Shown: positions 12,251 through 15,109 of the stretch, in pieces
Position numbering within the stretch: the first letter of the stretch is position 1
Layout of the letters: each line of letters starts with the position of its first letter
Assembly: GCA_013331575.1 (NCBI GenBank)
Contig: DUGD01000086.1
Location: forward strand, 1,370-16,478
Source: Candidatus Woesearchaeota archaeon
GTDB lineage: Archaea; Nanobdellota; Nanobdellia; Woesearchaeales; UBA525
DNA length: 15,109 bases
Direction of reading: 5' to 3'
Made by a program: the position numbers and the translations under genes
The notes under the pieces: generated by a model
Database searches by the model: none
What the model was told of the DNA's origin: nothing
The model's input: only the letters and a program-made list of their open reading frames with translations

Positions 12251-12661
12251 ATGGGGCGCGTATCGAGAGCGACGAAGCAGAAGCAGTCGATGGCTGGCGC
12301 GGTCGAATCGCAACGCGCATTTTTCACCGCGGCGCAACTGCACAAGATGGTCTCCGACGAGATAGGCATCGCAACGGTCTATCGCTACCTCAAAGACGAG
12401 GCGAAACGAGGGAGGCTGCACGCGTACAGTTGCGGCAAGAGCACGATATACTCGACCACGAAGAGCGCGCACTGCCATTTCCTCTGCACGCGGTGCAAAC
12501 GCGTCGAGCATATCGCCATCGAGGAGGCGCATTTCCTCAAGAGCGTGCGCGCCGGCACAGTATGCCACTTCCAGATAGATGTCCACGGGATCTGCAACGC
12601 GTGCCTGCGTGCGCAAGGCGCTTCGATTGTGCACCCCCACGCGCAACGGAAGACGTGTTGA
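12251..12661 (+). CDS. Fur-family metal-dependent transcription regulator
   Basis: This 136-residue regulator has an N-terminal winged helix (~10-70) with recognition segment IGIATVYRYLKDEAKRGRL (38-56). That matches the SxATVYRxLxxLxxxGL pattern of Fur proteins. The C-terminal dimerisation and metal domain carries HCHFLCTRCKRVEHI (74-88) and GICNACL (113-119). Cys79/Cys82 and Cys115/Cys118 form the structural zinc site of many Fur/Zur/PerR proteins. The metal sensed (Fe, Zn, Mn or peroxide via Fe) cannot be told from sequence. The N-terminus is shorter than in bacterial Fur. The start is leaderless, with the shared TATA box 27 nt upstream, and the Fur box at 12231-12249 implies autoregulation. 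A Cys-rich microprotein follows 17 nt downstream in the same operon. Confidence 0.88.
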   Translation: MGRVSRATKQKQSMAGAVESQRAFFTAAQLHKMVSDEIGIATVYRYLKDEAKRGRLHAYSCGKSTIYSTTKSAHCHFLCTRCKRVEHIAIEEAHFLKSVRAGTVCHFQIDVHGICNACLRAQGASIVHPHAQRKTC

Positions 12662-12678
12662 TATCATTGAGGGATAGT

Positions 12679-12816
12679 ATGGGTGTCATCATCAAACCGA
12701 ATAACAAGTGCTGCAATTGCAAGCACTACATCGATTCCATGTGCGCGAAACGCAGCGTCCCGCGCTTTTGCGGCGCGAGATACGAGCGCAAAGACGACGC
12801 TGATACCGCGGTGTAG
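12679..12816 (+). CDS. Cys-rich microprotein in the fur operon (45 aa)
   Basis: This is a 45-residue ORF with ATG at 12679 and TAG at 12814-12816. GAGGG (12669-12673) lies five bases before the start, and the gene begins 17 nt after the fur stop, so it is probably co-transcribed. Cysteines at 11, 12, 14, 22 and 31 give CxxC (11-14), then CKHYIDSMC and FCGARYE, a layout typical of small metal-binding (zinc or iron-sulfur) knuckles. The C-terminal third is charged and acidic. There is no membrane segment or signal. Its place behind a metal regulator suggests a small metal-binding or metal-buffering protein, or a Fur partner (inference). I do not recognise the family. Confidence 0.65.
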   Translation: MGVIIKPNNKCCNCKHYIDSMCAKRSVPRFCGARYERKDDADTAV

Positions 12817-12890
12817 GCCGATACCACGATGGAGGGTGCCTGCGTCGATGTCCTGCTCGTACATTTCCTGTTCCTTGCGCCGTCTCTGCA

Positions 12891-13046
12891 CTACGGTTGC
12901 TGCGGAGCATCCTCTTTCGAGCGGGTCTCGGGCGCCGCGTTGCCGTCGGGTCCCCCGACCTCTTCGGCCGTACCCGACACGGCGCCCGCGGGATGGCTCC
13001 AAGGCAGCAACACTATGTCTTGCAACCCTGTGTCTCGCGATTTCAT
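12891..13046 (-). CDS. possible 51-aa acidic, Pro-rich protein antisense in the fur-valS gap
   Basis: The 12817-13116 gap holds a minus-strand frame from ATG 13046-13044 to TAG 12893-12891. The product starts MKSRDTGLQDIVLLPW, then becomes Gly/Ala/Pro/Glu-rich and ends KEDAPQQP. The TATA box of valS (TTTAAA, palindromic) would place a divergent transcript start near 13066. There a seven-codon frame begins at ATG 13066 and ends in TGA overlapping the ATG at 13046 as ATGA, suggesting coupled translation. No ribosome binding site at good spacing is present. Random open frames are common in this GC-rich DNA, and an 87-codon frame exists on the opposite strand (12829-13092). Weakly supported. Confidence 0.25.
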   Translation of the reverse strand: MKSRDTGLQDIVLLPWSHPAGAVSGTAEEVGGPDGNAAPETRSKEDAPQQP

Positions 13047-13084
13047 GTCTTTTCTTTTCTCCGCATGTGCCGTTCCGGCCGCAA

Positions 13085-13095
13085 ACCTTTAAAAC
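13085..13095 (+). promoter_or_regulatory. TATA box of valS
   Basis: ACCTTTAAAAC is centred about 26-27 nt before the ATG at 13117. No ribosome binding site intervenes, so the start is leaderless. The out-of-frame ATG at 13109 ends after three codons. Confidence 0.65.
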
Positions 13096-13116
13096 CGGAC
13101 TCTCGTCCATGGGCGT

Positions 13117-15109
13117 ATGAACGTTCCTGTCCAAGAATCCGACCTCCCGACGCGATACGACCCGAAGGCCGCCGAGGCCAAGTGGGCGCAACGCTGGCAA
13201 GATGATGCGACCTACAAGCACGATCCCACTCCTGAATCGTACACCATCGACACGCCGCCGCCGACAGTGAGCGGCAAGATGCATATCGGCCACGCGTACA
13301 GCTACGCGCAGCAGGATTTCTACGCGCGCTACCAACGCATGAAGACGGACGGCAAGGTCTTCTTCCCGTTCGGTACTGACGACAACGGTCTTCCCACCGA
13401 GAAACTCGTCGAGAAGATGAAGAGCGTCCGCGGGACGAAGATGGACCGCAGCGACTTCCGCGCCCTCTGCTACGCGACGGTGAAAGAGATCAAGCCCGAC
13501 TTCGTCTCCGACTGGAAACGCATCGGCATGAGCTGCGATTTCGACACGACGTACAGCACGATAGATCCCCATTGCATCGCGACAAGCCAACGCAGTTTCG
13601 TCGACCTGCACAATAAGGGGCTGGTCTACCGCAAAGAGACCCCTGCCGCATGGTGCGTGCAGTGCCAGACCGCGATAGCGCAGGCCGACTTCGAGAACGT
13701 CGATCTGCAGAGCCAGTTCAACGATATACAGTTCCACATCAAGGACGGGCACGGCGGCAAACATCCGGTGACCATCGCGACGACGAGGCCGGAGCTCATC
13801 CCCGCATGCGTCGCCATCGCCGCGCACCCGGATGACAACCGTTATACGCAATACCACGGCAAGCGTGTCACCGTACCGCTCCTCGACTACGAGGTGCCGC
13901 TCATCCTGGATGAGAACGTCGCGCTCGACAAAGGCACCGGCCTCATGATGGTCTGCACCTTCGGCGACAAGGACGATATCGACAAGTGGTTCCGCCACAA
14001 GCTCGAGCTGCGCGTCATCTTCACGAAGGACGGGAAGCTCAACGAGTTGAGCGGAAAATACTCCGGGCTCGGCATCAAGGACGCGCGCAAGGCCATCATC
14101 GAGGACCTCAAAGCGGCGGGATTTCTCGTCGGGCAAAAACCCATATCGCACCCGGTGAATGTGCACGAACGCTGCGGCACCGAGATAGAGTTCCTGAAGA
14201 CCCCGCAGTGGTACATCAACGTCCTCGACCATAAAGACGAACTCGTCAAGGCGGCGGACGGCATCGAATGGCATCCTGAGTTCATGAAGGTGCGTTATGC
14301 GCACTGGGTGGAGAACCTCAATTGGGATTGGTGCATCAGCCGCCAGCGGTTCTACGGCGTACCGTTCCCCGTGTGGCACGATCCCGAGACGGGCGATACA
14401 TACGTCGCGAGCGAGCGCCAGTTGCCGTGCGATCCGTACCTCGACAAGCCTCTCGGCGTTCCGGAGGATATCGCCGCGCGTCTCGTGCCGGAGTCGGACG
14501 TCATGGACACGTGGATGACGAGCAGCATCTCGCCGCAGATCATACTCAAATGGAACGATGACTCTGCGAAAGCATTGAGCCTCATGCCCACGAGCCTGCG
14601 TCCACAAGGACAGGACATCATCAGAACGTGGGCGTTCTACACGATAGTGAAATCATGGTACCATCACCATCTCGTGCCGTGGAAGAACATCGTCATCTCA
14701 GGGTACGTCACCGATCCACACGGGCAGAAGATGTCGAAATCCAAAGGCAACGTCGTGGATCCCCGCGTCATCATGGACAAATACAGCGCGGACGCGGTCC
14801 GCTACTGGGCGGCTGGATGCAAGCTCGGCGAGGACATACCTTTCATCGAGAAAGAGCTGCAGGTCGGCGGCCGCACCATCACGAAACTCTGGAACGCGAC
14901 GCGTTTCGCGCTCATGAACCTCGCCGATTACGACGATGATTGGACCGGACGCTTCGATGAGCTCGAGGCGATCGATCGATGGCTCCTCTCGAAACTCAAC
15001 CGTCTCGTCAAGGACTGCACGGAGGCGTTCGACTCGTACCAGCACAACCAGGCGCGTATCGCTATCGACGCGTTCTTCTGGTCGGTGTTCTGCGACAATT
15101 ACCTGGAGA
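13117..15109 (+). CDS. valS: valyl-tRNA synthetase, archaeal type (3' end outside window)
   Basis: The first 664 codons of valyl-tRNA synthetase, which charges tRNA-Val with valine using ATP, are present. The frame is open to the right edge. The N-terminus is typical (YDPKAAEAKWAQRW). Next comes YTIDTPPPTVSGKMHIGHAY with the class I HIGH motif at residues 56-59, then FPFGTDDNGLPTEKLVEKM, the archaeal ValS form. The CP1 editing domain carries TTRPE (222-226) and removes mischarged threonine. NWDWCISRQRFYGVPFPVW and QGQDIIRTWAFYT follow, then KMSKSKGN with the second class I motif at 538-542. The last visible residues (LEAIDRWLLSKLNRL onward) begin the anticodon-binding domain. About 150-200 residues are missing, judged from family length. 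It is transcribed away from the fur operon by its own TATA box. Confidence 0.96.
   Translation, partial: MNVPVQESDLPTRYDPKAAEAKWAQRWQDDATYKHDPTPESYTIDTPPPTVSGKMHIGHAYSYAQQDFYARYQRMKTDGKVFFPFGTDDNGLPTEKLVEKMKSVRGTKMDRSDFRALCYATVKEIKPDFVSDWKRIGMSCDFDTTYSTIDPHCIATSQRSFVDLHNKGLVYRKETPAAWCVQCQTAIAQADFENVDLQSQFNDIQFHIKDGHGGKHPVTIATTRPELIPACVAIAAHPDDNRYTQYHGKRVTVPLLDYEVPLILDENVALDKGTGLMMVCTFGDKDDIDKWFRHKLELRVIFTKDGKLNELSGKYSGLGIKDARKAIIEDLKAAGFLVGQKPISHPVNVHERCGTEIEFLKTPQWYINVLDHKDELVKAADGIEWHPEFMKVRYAHWVENLNWDWCISRQRFYGVPFPVWHDPETGDTYVASERQLPCDPYLDKPLGVPEDIAARLVPESDVMDTWMTSSISPQIILKWNDDSAKALSLMPTSLRPQGQDIIRTWAFYTIVKSWYHHHLVPWKNIVISGYVTDPHGQKMSKSKGNVVDPRVIMDKYSADAVRYWAAGCKLGEDIPFIEKELQVGGRTITKLWNATRFALMNLADYDDDWTGRFDELEAIDRWLLSKLNRLVKDCTEAFDSYQHNQARIAIDAFFWSVFCDNYLE

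Noticed and set aside
12664..14607. 647-codon open frame on the minus strand
   Set aside because: It lies antisense to valS, whose motifs are unmistakable, and crosses the fur-operon microprotein. Long antisense frames are common in GC-rich genes.
1..15109. CRISPR arrays, rRNA, tRNA, integrase or transposase genes
   Set aside because: None seen on either strand by reading; no regularly spaced repeats or matching protein motifs.

Overview
The window looks like part of an archaeal chromosome. Evidence: nine genes have a TATA-like box 24-30 nt upstream of the start codon and no visible ribosome binding site (leaderless mRNAs). The valyl-tRNA synthetase is of the archaeal type (DDNGLPTE motif). 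The nuclease is Mre11-like, and an archaeal ACT-domain protein is present. Most of the DNA is GC-rich. Small gene sizes and gene content would fit a DPANN-type lineage, but that is inference and the window does not settle it.

Positions 1-6005 form an alpha-glucan (glycogen) block, all on the + strand. It holds the C-terminal end of a probable GH57 alpha-amylase, a 32-residue Lys/Cys microprotein, two proteins sharing a small domain (one with a basic tail, one anchored to the membrane by a glycine-zipper helix), a eukaryote-type GT3 glycogen synthase and a glycogen debranching enzyme. Synthesis and breakdown of glycogen are therefore encoded together, and the paired small-domain proteins are candidate accessory or localisation factors.

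Positions 6006-8341 carry a short MscS-type channel converging on a minus-strand Mre11/SbcD nuclease with no Rad50 beside it, followed by a hairpin-rich stretch. Positions 8342-10675 carry an orphan protein, a two-gene minus-strand operon of coiled-coil proteins that both begin M-[AG]-LFN, and a divergent ACT-domain protein.

Positions 10676-11780 are clearly more AT-rich and encode two small membrane proteins on the minus strand. One appears split by a one-base frame change at a run of six A. This may be acquired DNA.

Positions 11784-12816 are a metal-responsive unit: a Fur-family regulator and a Cys-rich microprotein read rightward, and a His-rich membrane protein reads leftward. One palindromic TATA box lies about 27 nt from both start codons, with a near-perfect Fur box beside it. 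The window ends inside valS, which starts at 13117.
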